Below are positions 1 to 8,456 of a DNA stretch of 64,000 nt, piece after piece. Position 1 is the first letter of the stretch. Every line of letters starts with the position of its first letter. The notes under the pieces are model-generated. The model was not told where the DNA came from. It ran no database searches and saw only the letters and a program-made list of their open reading frames with translations. This DNA is from Arthrobacter burdickii (lineage in GTDB: Bacteria; Actinomycetota; Actinomycetes; Actinomycetales; Micrococcaceae): the NCBI RefSeq assembly GCF_030433645.1, contig NZ_JAROCG010000001.1, positions 2,356,001 through 2,420,000 of the forward strand, written 5' to 3'. The position numbers and the translations under genes were made by a program.

Positions 1-1
1 G

Positions 2-124
2 GCACCCGGCACCATCCGCGGCGACCTGGGCCGCGACTGGGGCGTCAAGGTCCAGCAGAACCTCGTGCACGGCTCCGACTCTGCCGAGTCGGCCGAGCGC
101 GAGATCGGTATCTGGTTCGCCTGA
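2..124 (+). CDS. ndk: Nucleoside diphosphate kinase, C-terminal part (cut by window start)
   Basis: The first 40 codons in frame 2 read as the C-terminus of nucleoside diphosphate kinase, which moves the gamma phosphate between nucleoside triphosphates and diphosphates. The stretch GTIRGDLG, followed by NLVHGSDS and the ending EIGIWF, is the family's nucleotide-binding and Kpn-loop tail. The active-site histidine lies upstream, outside the window. The stop is TGA at 122-124. Identification rests on this tail only, but it is very conserved. Confidence 0.93.
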   Translation, partial: APGTIRGDLGRDWGVKVQQNLVHGSDSAESAEREIGIWFA

Positions 125-189
125 TCGCCCCCGCACGTGGTCGAGGTTCCGGGTCGTGTGCCCGGGGCAACGAACAGTCGGGATCTTGG

Positions 190-195
190 TAGGTT
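190..195 (+). promoter_or_regulatory. Candidate -10 box (TAGGTT) for a leaderless start
   Basis: TAGGTT matches the actinobacterial TANNNT -10 pattern and ends six bases before the ATG at 202. No purine-rich Shine-Dalgarno sequence lies between. The spacing would put the transcription start on the start codon. This is inference from spacing. Confidence 0.4.
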
Positions 196-201
196 AGATC
201 C

Positions 202-1167
202 ATGATGACCTACCGCAGACTGGGTTCCTCGGGACTCAGCGTTTCCACCGTTGGCCTGGGCTGCAACAACCTGGGCAGGGCCGGCACCGCGTCCCAGTCC
301 CAGGAGGGCACCGACGCCGTCGTTCATGCGGCGATCGACGCCGGGATCACGCTGTTCGATGTCGCCGACATGTACGGCAAGACTCCCGGTGTCAGCGAGG
401 TGCAGCTGGGCAAGGCCCTCGGTGCGAGGCGCGACGACGTCGTCCTCGCCACGAAGTTCGGGCTCGATATGGGCGGGGTGAACGGACCGGACTGGGGTGC
501 GCGGGGATCCCGGCGCTACATCATCCGGGCCGTCGAAGCGTCCCTGCGGCGCCTCGGGACCGACTGGATCGACCTGTACCAGTACCACGCCCCGGACCCG
601 CAGACGCCGATCGAGGAAACCCTCGCGGCACTCGACGACCTCGTGACGAGCGGTAAGGTCCGCTACCTCGGACACTCCAACTTCGCCGGGTGGCAGATCG
701 CCGAGGCCGAGTTCACGGCGCGCAGCGGCGGCTACACCCCGTTCATCTCCGCCCAGAACCCCTACAGCCTGCTGGATCGCCGTCTGGAGCGGGAGGTCGT
801 CCCGGCCGCCGAAGCATACGGTCTCGGCGTCCTGCCCTACTTCCCGCTCGCCAACGGCCTGCTGACCGGCAAGTACCGGCGCAACGAGGTTCCCGCGGGC
901 AGCCGGCTCACGCACTCCCGGAAGAACCTGTTGGAGACGGCGGACTGGGACCAGCTCGAGTCCTTCTCGGCATTCGCGGGCGAGCGGGGACTCACCGAGG
1001 TGCAGGTCGCCTTCTCCTGGCTCGCGGCCCAGCCCTCCGTGGGGTCGGTGATCGCCGGTGCCACGTCGCCGGAGCAGGTGCGGCAGAATGCGACGGCGGC
1101 CGAGTGGACGCCGTCGGACGCGGATCTGGCCGAACTGGACGACCTCTTCCCGCGCCCCAAGGGGTAG
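202..1167 (+). CDS. Aldo/keto reductase
   Basis: A 321-residue (beta/alpha)8 aldo/keto reductase, NADPH-dependent, probably cytosolic and of the YajO/Tas-like type. The catalytic tetrad can be placed: D53 and Y58 in the FDVADMYG segment, K85 in LATKFG, and H129 in QYHAPDP. The conserved SNFAGWQ segment and the C-terminal cofactor-binding part (IAGATSPEQV) are present, so the protein is full length. ATG codons at 202 and 205 are both possible; neither has a clear ribosome binding site, and a -10-like TAGGTT sits six bases upstream of 202. It converges with the next gene, with 6 bp between stops. Substrate unknown. Confidence 0.9.
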   Translation: MMTYRRLGSSGLSVSTVGLGCNNLGRAGTASQSQEGTDAVVHAAIDAGITLFDVADMYGKTPGVSEVQLGKALGARRDDVVLATKFGLDMGGVNGPDWGARGSRRYIIRAVEASLRRLGTDWIDLYQYHAPDPQTPIEETLAALDDLVTSGKVRYLGHSNFAGWQIAEAEFTARSGGYTPFISAQNPYSLLDRRLEREVVPAAEAYGLGVLPYFPLANGLLTGKYRRNEVPAGSRLTHSRKNLLETADWDQLESFSAFAGERGLTEVQVAFSWLAAQPSVGSVIAGATSPEQVRQNATAAEWTPSDADLAELDDLFPRPKG

Positions 1168-1173
1168 GTCCTG

Positions 1174-2727
1174 TCAGGCGGTGGCTGGCTGCCGGTGCGC
1201 GTTTTTCAACGCCTTGCTGCGGTGCCGCTTCTCGCGTCGGGGAAGTGTTGGCTGCGCGTGTGCAGGCTCGTCGGATCCGGTGCCTAACGCCGGGGGCGCC
1301 GCAGAGCTGTAGGTATGTCCGGTGGGAGTCCGGAGGTCTATGGTGTGGGTCGGACCAGATCGGGTGGTGGCTTTCCACCCGTTGATCTCCTTGGTGTGGT
1401 TGCATGCTTCGCACAGACCCGCGCCGTTCCAGAGGCTTGTCGGTCCGGCGTCCCGCCAGGGGAGAATATGGTCCACCTGACGGATGGGCGCATCACAGTA
1501 GGGGGTCCGACAGGATCGATCGCGGGCCTCGATGAAGCGGCGCTGTCCTTCGGTGAAAAGCCGGGAGCGTGAGTCGACGGCGAGTAGATCCCCCGTGCCG
1601 GGGGCCGTGTACAGCCTGCGCATCCAGACCCTGAATGCCTGCCCATGCCCCGCACGGCCGACAACGCCGTCGACGGTGCCACCGACGGTGCCTGTACGGG
1701 AACCGGTCGAGGGAGTCGCGGAGGTCGCCCTGCCGGCCGGGTTCAGGGCGGTGCGGGCCCAGGCGCCGGGAACGATGCCATAGCCGCTCAGGTGGGCCGG
1801 TTCATTGCCGCCTCTGAGAAGGGTGCGGTCGGTCATCACGAGTTGGAGGTCCACGCCGCAGATACCTTCGACGGTGCCGGTGGTCCGCTCGACGAGCGTG
1901 TCCGCCATGAGCTGGCCCCGCGAACGGGTATCGCCGGCCGAACGGAGTGAGTCGGCGTGCCGGGTCAGGGCGGCGTACAGGCCTACGCCCTGGGCGACGG
2001 GAAGCAGGGCAGTCAGGTAGGTCATGGTGTCAGGTGCGGGGCGGAGGCTGACGCGCCGGTCCGCTGCGGCGTGGCTCGCGCGTTGCGTCGCGGAGCGGGG
2101 GTCCCTGCGATAGGCGGCGGTCCTGGCCGCCGCGATCAGGGCCCGGTCGCCCGCCCCGTCGAATGTTCCCGTATCAGGGGAGAGTTCTTCGTCGACGGCG
2201 CACCGGTCGGCTGCGCTCAGGCATGCGGTCTCGCGGACCAGCAGGGTTGCCCGCCATTCGTTGAGCTGGCCCGAGTCCAACGCGGCCAGGGTATGCGGCA
2301 TCTCCGTGACGAGCGCTCGTGCCAAGCCGAGGAGCCGGTTTCCGCGGGAGGGCGACTCGCGGCGGGCGAGGGCAATCTGCGCGGCCACGCCCTGTCCCCG
2401 GTCCGCCGCGGGTACGCCGGCCTTGGATTGTGCGCGGCGTTCGGCGAGGTCGAACGCGACGGCGATCCTCGCCTGCGCGGCGGCCACCGAGGACTTGAGG
2501 TCTTCCAGGTCCCGCAGCTGATCGATCAAGCCGGCCCTCTCGCTGTCGATCGCCAAAGAGGTCACCTCACGAATCAGGTCCCGAACGGGAGAGCGCGGAA
2601 GCGTCGCACCTTGGATAGCGGGAATGGTGCTGCCCGAGACGGCACTGCCCGAGACCGCGCTGCGCGTCGTGGTGCGCGAAGGGGACGAGAGCGTGTGCCT
2701 GAACTCGTGTCCCTGCTTGTTGTCCAT
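1174..2727 (-). CDS. DUF222 domain / HNH endonuclease domain protein
   Basis: About 517 residues. The N-terminal and middle parts look like the DUF222 (13E12-repeat) family common in actinobacteria. The last ~110 residues hold an HNH nuclease motif: CRTPYC, then VDHILPW, then CEACNHTKE, giving paired zinc cysteines and the His-Asn-His core. The family occurs in many copies in Arthrobacter and mycobacterial genomes; its biological role is unsettled. I place the start at the ATG at 2727 (MDNKQGHEF) rather than the TTG at 2811, because the longer form adds 28 residues next to a terminator-like hairpin. The C-terminal ~50 residues are basic and low complexity. It is not accompanied by transposase or intein features. 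Confidence 0.85.
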   Translation of the reverse strand: MDNKQGHEFRHTLSSPSRTTTRSAVSGSAVSGSTIPAIQGATLPRSPVRDLIREVTSLAIDSERAGLIDQLRDLEDLKSSVAAAQARIAVAFDLAERRAQSKAGVPAADRGQGVAAQIALARRESPSRGNRLLGLARALVTEMPHTLAALDSGQLNEWRATLLVRETACLSAADRCAVDEELSPDTGTFDGAGDRALIAAARTAAYRRDPRSATQRASHAAADRRVSLRPAPDTMTYLTALLPVAQGVGLYAALTRHADSLRSAGDTRSRGQLMADTLVERTTGTVEGICGVDLQLVMTDRTLLRGGNEPAHLSGYGIVPGAWARTALNPAGRATSATPSTGSRTGTVGGTVDGVVGRAGHGQAFRVWMRRLYTAPGTGDLLAVDSRSRLFTEGQRRFIEARDRSCRTPYCDAPIRQVDHILPWRDAGPTSLWNGAGLCEACNHTKEINGWKATTRSGPTHTIDLRTPTGHTYSSAAPPALGTGSDEPAHAQPTLPRREKRHRSKALKNAHRQPATA

Positions 2728-2817
2728 ACCCCAGTCTGTCAGCCGCCACTGACGTTTTGAGAGGTGGATCACATCAGAGATGAAGGGCTCCGCTTCAGGA
2801 GGGCGGGGCAAGCGACG

Positions 2818-2849
2818 AAGGGTCCCCGCCCGCGGAGGCAGGGACCCTT
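2818..2849 (-). terminator. Terminator hairpin after fadB
   Basis: A 9-bp stem, AAGGGTCCC with GGGACCCTT, encloses a smaller GCC/GGC stem. It lies 8 bp past the fadB stop and before the DUF222 gene. Only a short T stretch follows on the minus strand. Confidence 0.7.
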
Positions 2850-2856
2850 GCGCACG

Positions 2857-4983
2857 TCAGGCCTGGTGGAAGGTCTTCCCGTTGACGCGCTCGGACGCAC
2901 CTACCCGGTCCAGGTAGGGGGTGATCCCGCCGAGGTGCATCGGCCACCCCGCCCCCATGATCATGCAGAGATCGATGTCCTCCGGTGCTGCAACCACGCC
3001 CTCGGCGAGCATGCGCCCGATCTCGTCGGCCAGCGCGTCCTGCGTGCGGCGCAGGACCTCGTCCGCGGACGAGGAGCTGGTGCCGCGGTCCAGCAGGGCG
3101 AGGACCGACTCGGGGACCGCGTAGCTGCCGTCCTCCTGCTTCTCCCACAGTCCCTTGATGCCGGCGTCGATCAGCTTCTGCTGGTTCGCCGACACGTGGA
3201 AGCGGTCTCCGAAGGCAGCGTGCAGCGACTCCTGCACGTGCTGGCCGACGGGCAGGCCCACCAGCGCGAGCAACCGGAAGGGCGTCATGGGAAGGCCCAT
3301 CGGGCGCAGTGCGTTGTCGGCCGTCTCCGGGTCGGTGCCCTCGTCGAAGACCGCGGTGATCTCGCCGAACATGCGTCCCAGGATGCGGTTCACCACGAAG
3401 GCGGGCGCGTCCTGGACCAGCACGGCGTTCTTCTTCAGTCCCTTCGCCAGGACGAAGGCCGTGGCCAGCACCGCGTCGTCCGTCTTGGGCGCACGCACCA
3501 CCTCGAGCAGCGGCATCGCAGCCACCGGGTTGAAGAAATGGAAGCCGACCACGCGCTCGGGGTGCATCAGGTCCGCAGCCATCTCGGCCACGGACAGGGA
3601 CGAGGTGTTCGTCGCGAGGATGCACTCGGGGGAGACGACGGCCTCGACTTCGGCGAACACCTGCTTCTTGACCGACAGTTCCTCGAAGACCGCCTCGATC
3701 ACGAAATCGGCGTCGGCGAACACGTCCTTCGACACCGAGCCCGAGACGAGCGCCTTCGTGCGGTTCGCGGCGTCCGGGGAGAGTCGCCGTTTGGCGAGCA
3801 TCTTGTCCACCTCGGCGTGGACGTAGGCGACGCCCTTGTCGACCCGGGCCTGGTCGATGTCCGTCAGGACCACCGGCACCTTGAGCTGGCGGGCGAACAG
3901 CAGGGCCAGCTGGCTTGCCATGAGGCCGGCGCCGACGACGCCGACCTTCGAGACGGGCCGCGCGAGCTTCCCGTGCGGAGCTCCGGCCGGGCGCTTCCCG
4001 CGTTTCTGCACGAGGTCCAAAAAGGCATAGACGGTGGCATGGAACTCGGGCGTCTGCATCAGTTCGGCGAGAGCCGTACATTCCGCCGCCGCGGATTCCT
4101 GGCGCGAGTAGGTGAGGCCGCCCTCGAGCAGGTCCAGGACCCGTGAGGGTGCGGGCGCCGCATTGCTGGTCTTCGCCTCGACGAAGGCACGGCCGGCGGT
4201 GACGGCGGCCTTCCAGTCGGCGTCGTCGTACCGTGCACGCTCCGCGCGACGCTGCTCGACGGCGTCGGCGGCTTCGCCACCGGCCAGCACCTGCCCGGCC
4301 CAGAGGAGCGACTGCTCGAGGTAGTCGGCGGGCTCGAAGAGCGCGTCGGCGATGCCGAGCTCGTAGGCGGCCCTGCCGTCCAGGCTGCGATTGTTGCTCA
4401 GGGGGTTCTCGATCATGACCTTCACGGCGTTCGCGGGGCCGATGAGGCGCGGCAGGCGGTAGACGCCACCCCAGCCCGGGACGAGTCCGATGAAGGCCTC
4501 GGGCAGTCCGATGCCGCTGGCGCCCGAGGACACGGTGCGGTAGTTGGCTGCGAGGGCGATCTCGAGGCCGCCACCCAGGGCGACGCCGTTGATGAAGGCG
4601 AAACTGGGGACTCCGAGGTCGGCGAGGAGGTCGTACGCCTCGTGGCCGAGTTCCGCCATGAGGCGGCCCAGGTGCTCGGACCGTACGCTCTTGACGGTGC
4701 TGAGGTCCGCACCCGCCACGAGGAAGTAGGGCTTGCCGGTGACGGCGACGCCGGAGATCTCGCCGCGGGCGGCGCGTTCCTTCAGCCCTTCGAGGGTGCG
4801 GCCGAACTCGATGAGCGTGTTCGGCCCGAGCGTGGTGGGCTTGGTGTGGTCCAGGTCGTTGTCGAGCGTGATGAGCGCGAGGACGCCGGCCCCACCGGGG
4901 AGGGCGATGTCCTGGACGTAGGAGTGGGTGACGATCTCCGAGGGAACGAGCCCGGCCAGTTCGTCGTAGCGTTCGAAGCTCAT
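2857..4983 (-). CDS. fadB: Fatty-acid oxidation multienzyme: enoyl-CoA hydratase / 3-hydroxyacyl-CoA dehydrogenase
   Basis: A 708-residue two-domain enzyme for the hydration and NAD-dependent dehydrogenation steps of beta-oxidation. The crotonase-fold hydratase spans residues 1 to about 190, with INGVALGGGLE (catalytic-type E141) and PEAFIGLVPG (E162). The Rossmann domain starts near residue 347 with VGVVGAGLMASQ, followed by the HFFNPV segment of 3-hydroxyacyl-CoA dehydrogenases and a C-terminal dehydrogenase domain. Length matches FadB/FadJ proteins. The start ATG overlaps the fadA stop (ATGA at 4980-4983), so the pair is translationally coupled as alpha and beta subunits. The usual GAGxMG motif reads GAGLMA here; the NAD loop is otherwise intact. 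Confidence 0.92.
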   Translation of the reverse strand: MSFERYDELAGLVPSEIVTHSYVQDIALPGGAGVLALITLDNDLDHTKPTTLGPNTLIEFGRTLEGLKERAARGEISGVAVTGKPYFLVAGADLSTVKSVRSEHLGRLMAELGHEAYDLLADLGVPSFAFINGVALGGGLEIALAANYRTVSSGASGIGLPEAFIGLVPGWGGVYRLPRLIGPANAVKVMIENPLSNNRSLDGRAAYELGIADALFEPADYLEQSLLWAGQVLAGGEAADAVEQRRAERARYDDADWKAAVTAGRAFVEAKTSNAAPAPSRVLDLLEGGLTYSRQESAAAECTALAELMQTPEFHATVYAFLDLVQKRGKRPAGAPHGKLARPVSKVGVVGAGLMASQLALLFARQLKVPVVLTDIDQARVDKGVAYVHAEVDKMLAKRRLSPDAANRTKALVSGSVSKDVFADADFVIEAVFEELSVKKQVFAEVEAVVSPECILATNTSSLSVAEMAADLMHPERVVGFHFFNPVAAMPLLEVVRAPKTDDAVLATAFVLAKGLKKNAVLVQDAPAFVVNRILGRMFGEITAVFDEGTDPETADNALRPMGLPMTPFRLLALVGLPVGQHVQESLHAAFGDRFHVSANQQKLIDAGIKGLWEKQEDGSYAVPESVLALLDRGTSSSSADEVLRRTQDALADEIGRMLAEGVVAAPEDIDLCMIMGAGWPMHLGGITPYLDRVGASERVNGKTFHQA

Positions 4984-6230
4984 GCTGCATCCTGTCCGTA
5001 GTGCTCGTGGCGGGGGTTCTCCCAGATGACGGTGGCGCCCATGCCGAGGCCGATGCACATGGTGGTCATGCCGTAGCGCACGGTCGGATCCTCCTCGAAC
5101 TGGCGCGCGAGCTGGTTCATCAGCCGGACGCCGGAGGACGCCAGCGGGTGGCCGACGGCGATGGCGCCCCCGTAGCGATTCACACGGGCATCGTCGTCGT
5201 CGATGCCGAAGTGGTCGAGGAAGCTCAGGACCTGCACGGCGAAGGCCTCGTTGATCTCGAACAGGCCGATGTCGGAGATGTCCAGGCCGGCCTGCCGCAG
5301 TGCCTTCTCCGTGGCCGGCACCGGACCGATGCCCATGACCTCGGGTTCGACGCCGGCGAAGGCGTAGGCGACCAGGCGCATGCGGACGGGCAGGCCCAGT
5401 TCGGCGGCCGCGTCGGCGGAGGCGAGGAGGGCCGCGGTGGCGCCGTCGTTCAGTCCGGCGGCGTTGCCTGCGGTGACGCGTCCATGGGGGCGGAAGGGCG
5501 TGCGCAGGGCGGCGAGGTCCTCCACCGTGGTGCCGGGGCGCGGTGGCTCGTCGACGGTGTTCAGGGTCCACCCGGAGCCGGGCTTCCTGCCCGCGACGGG
5601 AACGAGGTCGGGCTGGATCTGCCCGGCCTTGTAGGCGTCGGCGAGCTTCTCCTGGCTGCGGACGGCGTACGCGTCCGCCCGGTCCTTCGTGATGGCGGGG
5701 AAGCGGTCGTGCAGGTTCTCCGCCGTGACGCCCATGTTCAGCGCCGCCGGGTCCACGATCCGCTCCGTCTGGAAGCGCGGGTTGGGGTCGGCGTCCGCGC
5801 CCATCGGGTGGTTGCCCATGTGCTCGACGCCGCCCGCGATGACGACGTCGTACGCGCCGAAGGCGATGCCCGAGGCGGTCGTGGTAACGGCGGTCATGGC
5901 GCCGGCACACATGCGGTCGATGGCGAAGCCGGGGACCGTGCGGGGGAGTCCAGCGAGGAGGGCGGCGGTGCGGCCGATCGTCAGGCCCTGGTCGCCGGTC
6001 TGCGTGGTGGCCGCGATCGCGACGTCGTCGATGCGTTCGGGCGGGAGGGACGGATTGCGGCGGAGGAGGTCGCGGATGCACTTCACCACGAGGTCGTCGG
6101 CACGCATGCCTGCGTAGATGCCCTTGTCGCCCGCCCTGCCGAACGGCGTCCGTACTCCGTCGACGAAGACGACATCGCGGACGGCACGTGCTGCGCTCCG
6201 CGTGGACGCGGTCCCTGTTGCTAGGCTCAC
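4980..6230 (-). CDS. fadA: Acetyl-CoA acyltransferase (3-ketoacyl-CoA thiolase)
   Basis: A 416-residue thiolase that cleaves 3-ketoacyl-CoA with CoA, the last step of beta-oxidation. The active-site cysteine is C108 in DRMCAGAM; the GGAIAVGHPLASSG histidine motif and the second cysteine in TMCIGLGMG are present. I choose the GTG at 6230 because AGGAG stands six bases ahead of it; longer readings from 6302 or 6356 would translate through the operator. It is first in a two-gene operon with fadB, overlapping by four bases. The inverted repeat at 6283-6302 suggests control by a TetR-type fatty-acid regulator. Confidence 0.92.
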   Translation of the reverse strand: MSLATGTASTRSAARAVRDVVFVDGVRTPFGRAGDKGIYAGMRADDLVVKCIRDLLRRNPSLPPERIDDVAIAATTQTGDQGLTIGRTAALLAGLPRTVPGFAIDRMCAGAMTAVTTTASGIAFGAYDVVIAGGVEHMGNHPMGADADPNPRFQTERIVDPAALNMGVTAENLHDRFPAITKDRADAYAVRSQEKLADAYKAGQIQPDLVPVAGRKPGSGWTLNTVDEPPRPGTTVEDLAALRTPFRPHGRVTAGNAAGLNDGATAALLASADAAAELGLPVRMRLVAYAFAGVEPEVMGIGPVPATEKALRQAGLDISDIGLFEINEAFAVQVLSFLDHFGIDDDDARVNRYGGAIAVGHPLASSGVRLMNQLARQFEEDPTVRYGMTTMCIGLGMGATVIWENPRHEHYGQDAA

Positions 6231-6282
6231 CTGTTGCTCCTCATCGAGATAGGATCCCTCAGCGGGAGATGGATCCGCGACT

Positions 6283-6302
6283 ATGTTACTGGTGAGTAAC
6301 AT
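6283..6302. promoter_or_regulatory. Inverted-repeat operator upstream of fadAB
   Basis: Perfect 8-bp arms ATGTTACT and AGTAACAT with a 4-bp centre (GGTG). It lies 53 bp ahead of the fadA start and 32 bp past the end of the RNase D gene. Size and symmetry fit TetR-family repressors, which often control fatty-acid degradation genes in actinobacteria; which protein binds is inference. Confidence 0.65.
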
Positions 6303-6333
6303 GGTCGGCAAGCGGTTCGCCGGTGCCCTCCGG

Positions 6334-7644
6334 TCAGCCTGCGGCCGTCTCCTCACCCCGCTGCCCCTTGGCGGGCAGGGGATCGGGGTCCAGGAAGGCG
6401 ACGGTGATGATCGCTGCGACCTGCTCGATCTGCCACCGGCGCGCGCCGAGCTCTTCGAGCGCCTCGGAGACGGACTCGAGCGAGATCTCGGCGGGCGGTC
6501 GCCAGGCGATCCGGCGCAGGTAGTCCGGCGTCAGCAGGTTCTCCACGGGCATGCCCAGCTTCTCCGCCCGCTGTGCGACCCGGGGGCGCGCCGTCAGGAG
6601 CCTCGCCGCGGCCTCCGGGTCCTTCTCCGGCCAGATGCGCGGCGGCGGCGGGGCGTTCGTGGAGACGTGGAGGGGCGGGAGGTCGGTGAGTTTCTTCGCC
6701 TCGCTGATGCACCGCAGCCAGCGCGGTGCTTCCTTCTGGGCGGCCCTGCCGTGGAAACCCTTGGTGGCCAGCAGCTGCGGGACGGTGCTCGGCATCGCCT
6801 TGGCGGCCGCCACGATCGCCGAATCGGGGATCAGGCGCCCGGGTGCGACGTCGCGGCGCTGTGCGAGGTCCTCGCGCTCCAGCCACATCTGCCGCACCGC
6901 GGCGAGCTGCCGGCGGTCGCGCAGCTGGTGCAGGCCCGAGGTGCGGCGCCAGGGATCGACGCGGGGCTCGGCGGGAGGGGTCTGGCGGATGTGCTCGAAC
7001 TCCTCCTCCGCGATCCCGAGCTTGCCGTCCTGTTCCAGGATGCCGGCCAGCTTGTCCCGCAGCTCCGTCAGGACTTCGACGTCGAGGGCCGCGTAGCGGA
7101 GCCAGGGCTCGGGCAGTGGCCGCTTGGACCAGTCCGCCGCCGAGTGCTCCTTTGCGAGGCTGAAACCGAGCTGGGATTCGATGACGGCGGCGAGCCCTAC
7201 CCGTGGAAGGCCCGCGAGGCGCGCAGCGAGCTCCGTGTCGAACAGCTTGTCCGGCCACATCCCGAGTTCCGAGAGGCAGGGGAGGTCCTGGCTGGCTGCG
7301 TGGAGGATCCACTCGACGCCGTCGAGGGCGTCGTCGATCACGCGCAGGTCGTCGAAGGGCTCGGGGTCGATGAGCCAGGTCCCGGCACCCTCGCGCCGGA
7401 TCTGCACCAGGAACGCGCGCTGTCCGTAGCGGAACCCGGAGGCCCTCTCGGCGTCGACTCCTGCCGGTCCCGTTCCTGCGGCCAGTGCGGCTGCGGCACG
7501 CTCGAGGCCCGCCGGGGTGTCGATGACGAGCGGGACGCCTTCGCGTGGCTCGGTCAGGAGGGGGAGGGCAGGAGGAGTGCCGGGATCGACGGCTGGATCG
7601 GACGCGCCGGTGCTGTCCGTCTGTTCGGAGGTGTGGGAACTCAT
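6334..7644 (-). CDS. rnd: Ribonuclease D (DEDDy exonuclease with HRDC domain)
   Basis: A 436-residue 3'-5' exoribonuclease family member. The DEDDy catalytic set is visible: D64 and E66 (VDAER), D120 (ASQDLP), and Y184/D188 (YAALD). An HRDC nucleic-acid-binding domain follows at roughly residues 225-300, and a second helical region fills the C-terminus. The N-terminal 30 residues are low complexity and probably disordered. The start ATG is at 7644. Actinobacterial RnD proteins of this length are common. It is transcribed toward fadA, which lies downstream on the same strand, but the operator between them argues for separate control. Confidence 0.9.
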   Translation of the reverse strand: MSSHTSEQTDSTGASDPAVDPGTPPALPLLTEPREGVPLVIDTPAGLERAAAALAAGTGPAGVDAERASGFRYGQRAFLVQIRREGAGTWLIDPEPFDDLRVIDDALDGVEWILHAASQDLPCLSELGMWPDKLFDTELAARLAGLPRVGLAAVIESQLGFSLAKEHSAADWSKRPLPEPWLRYAALDVEVLTELRDKLAGILEQDGKLGIAEEEFEHIRQTPPAEPRVDPWRRTSGLHQLRDRRQLAAVRQMWLEREDLAQRRDVAPGRLIPDSAIVAAAKAMPSTVPQLLATKGFHGRAAQKEAPRWLRCISEAKKLTDLPPLHVSTNAPPPPRIWPEKDPEAAARLLTARPRVAQRAEKLGMPVENLLTPDYLRRIAWRPPAEISLESVSEALEELGARRWQIEQVAAIITVAFLDPDPLPAKGQRGEETAAG

Positions 7645-7744
7645 GGTGATTTCAGTCTATCCCCGCGTGGAGCCGCACCCCGAAGCGACGGCCCGCCGCA
7701 GGGATCCACCCGCCCGGCAGTGCTGGCCGGATACCCTGGCCCGA

Positions 7745-8377
7745 TCAGGACCGGCGGACCGGCAGGTGCGCCACGCCGGATGGCAGGGGCGGCAGCCCGG
7801 CGAACGTGCACACCATCTCCGACCACGCCTCGAGGTGCCGCCGGACGTCCGCCGTCGCAGGCGTCCAGGATGCCCTCAACTCGATGTCGATCGTGTCGCC
7901 GCGGTCCTCGAGCGTCCCGTAACTCTCGGACAGGATCCTCGTGGCGGTACCGCCCGTGCTGTGGTGCCGCGCGCCATGGTTGTCGAGGGCCTCCACGAGC
8001 CAGGTCCAGGCGACCGAGCCGAGGAGGACGTCGTTGCCCATGTCCGGTTCGAGTTGTGCGCGGATGTACGTGACGATGCGGAAGCGGCCGTTCCAGACCT
8101 TCGACCCGTCGGGATCGTAGAGGAGGATGAACCGCCCCGTTGCGAGTTCCGCCGGCTCGGGCGGAAGGATGAGGTTCCGTGCCGGTCCGTGGAGCGGAAG
8201 CGGGACCGGTGTGGCCTCGACGACCTCGGTGCCGAGAGCCACGGCGAAGGGCGCGAGCCGTGAGGGTGCCGGTATCTCCTCGAGGCGGATCTCGCTGCGA
8301 CGGGCTGCCTTCCGGAGGCCGGAGAGGGCGTCGAGGAATTCCGCAGGAAGCTGCGATACGCCACCGATTGCACTCAC
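7745..8377 (-). CDS. DUF3000 family protein
   Basis: A 210-residue protein recognisable as the actinobacterial DUF3000 family, usually found beside RNase D, as here. It is soluble, with no signal peptide, no transmembrane segment and no motif I can tie to catalysis. Function unknown. The start must be the GTG at 8377, since the only upstream codons in frame lead to a TAG at 8387-8389. No ribosome binding site is well placed; a TANNNT box six bases upstream suggests a leaderless mRNA. The start codon lies inside the hairpin that probably ends the upstream aldolase transcript. Confidence 0.8.
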   Translation of the reverse strand: MSAIGGVSQLPAEFLDALSGLRKAARRSEIRLEEIPAPSRLAPFAVALGTEVVEATPVPLPLHGPARNLILPPEPAELATGRFILLYDPDGSKVWNGRFRIVTYIRAQLEPDMGNDVLLGSVAWTWLVEALDNHGARHHSTGGTATRILSESYGTLEDRGDTIDIELRASWTPATADVRRHLEAWSEMVCTFAGLPPLPSGVAHLPVRRS

Positions 8378-8406
8378 TCCCGCAGGCTATGCCCTGCGGG
8401 AGTGAG
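8373..8406 (-). terminator. 14-bp perfect hairpin, probable terminator of the threonine aldolase operon
   Basis: Perfect arms at 8373-8386 and 8393-8406 with a six-base loop. It lies 51 bp past the aldolase stop and overlaps the GTG of the DUF3000 gene. No T run follows, so termination efficiency is unclear. Confidence 0.6.
8384..8389 (-). promoter_or_regulatory. Candidate -10 box (TAGCCT) for leaderless DUF3000 mRNA
   Basis: On the minus strand TAGCCT ends six bases before the GTG at 8377. It lies across the left arm and loop of the hairpin at 8373-8406. Inferred from spacing and the lack of a Shine-Dalgarno sequence. Confidence 0.35.
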
Positions 8407-8456
8407 ATCGACGGCGGCGCGCCGGGCACGGGCCCGGCGCAGGCACGGAGCGTCGG

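Noticed and set aside
1174-2727. HNH gene as part of an intein or insertion sequence
   Set aside because: No splicing motifs, terminal inverted repeats, target duplication or transposase; DUF222-HNH proteins are normal chromosomal genes here.
2764-4146. A 460-codon plus-strand frame opposite fadB
   Set aside because: The minus-strand frame encodes a complete multienzyme with catalytic motifs; this one has none.
6231-6356. Longer fadA reading with starts at 6302 or 6356
   Set aside because: Those starts run through the inverted repeat and promoter; the GTG at 6230 has an ideal ribosome binding site.
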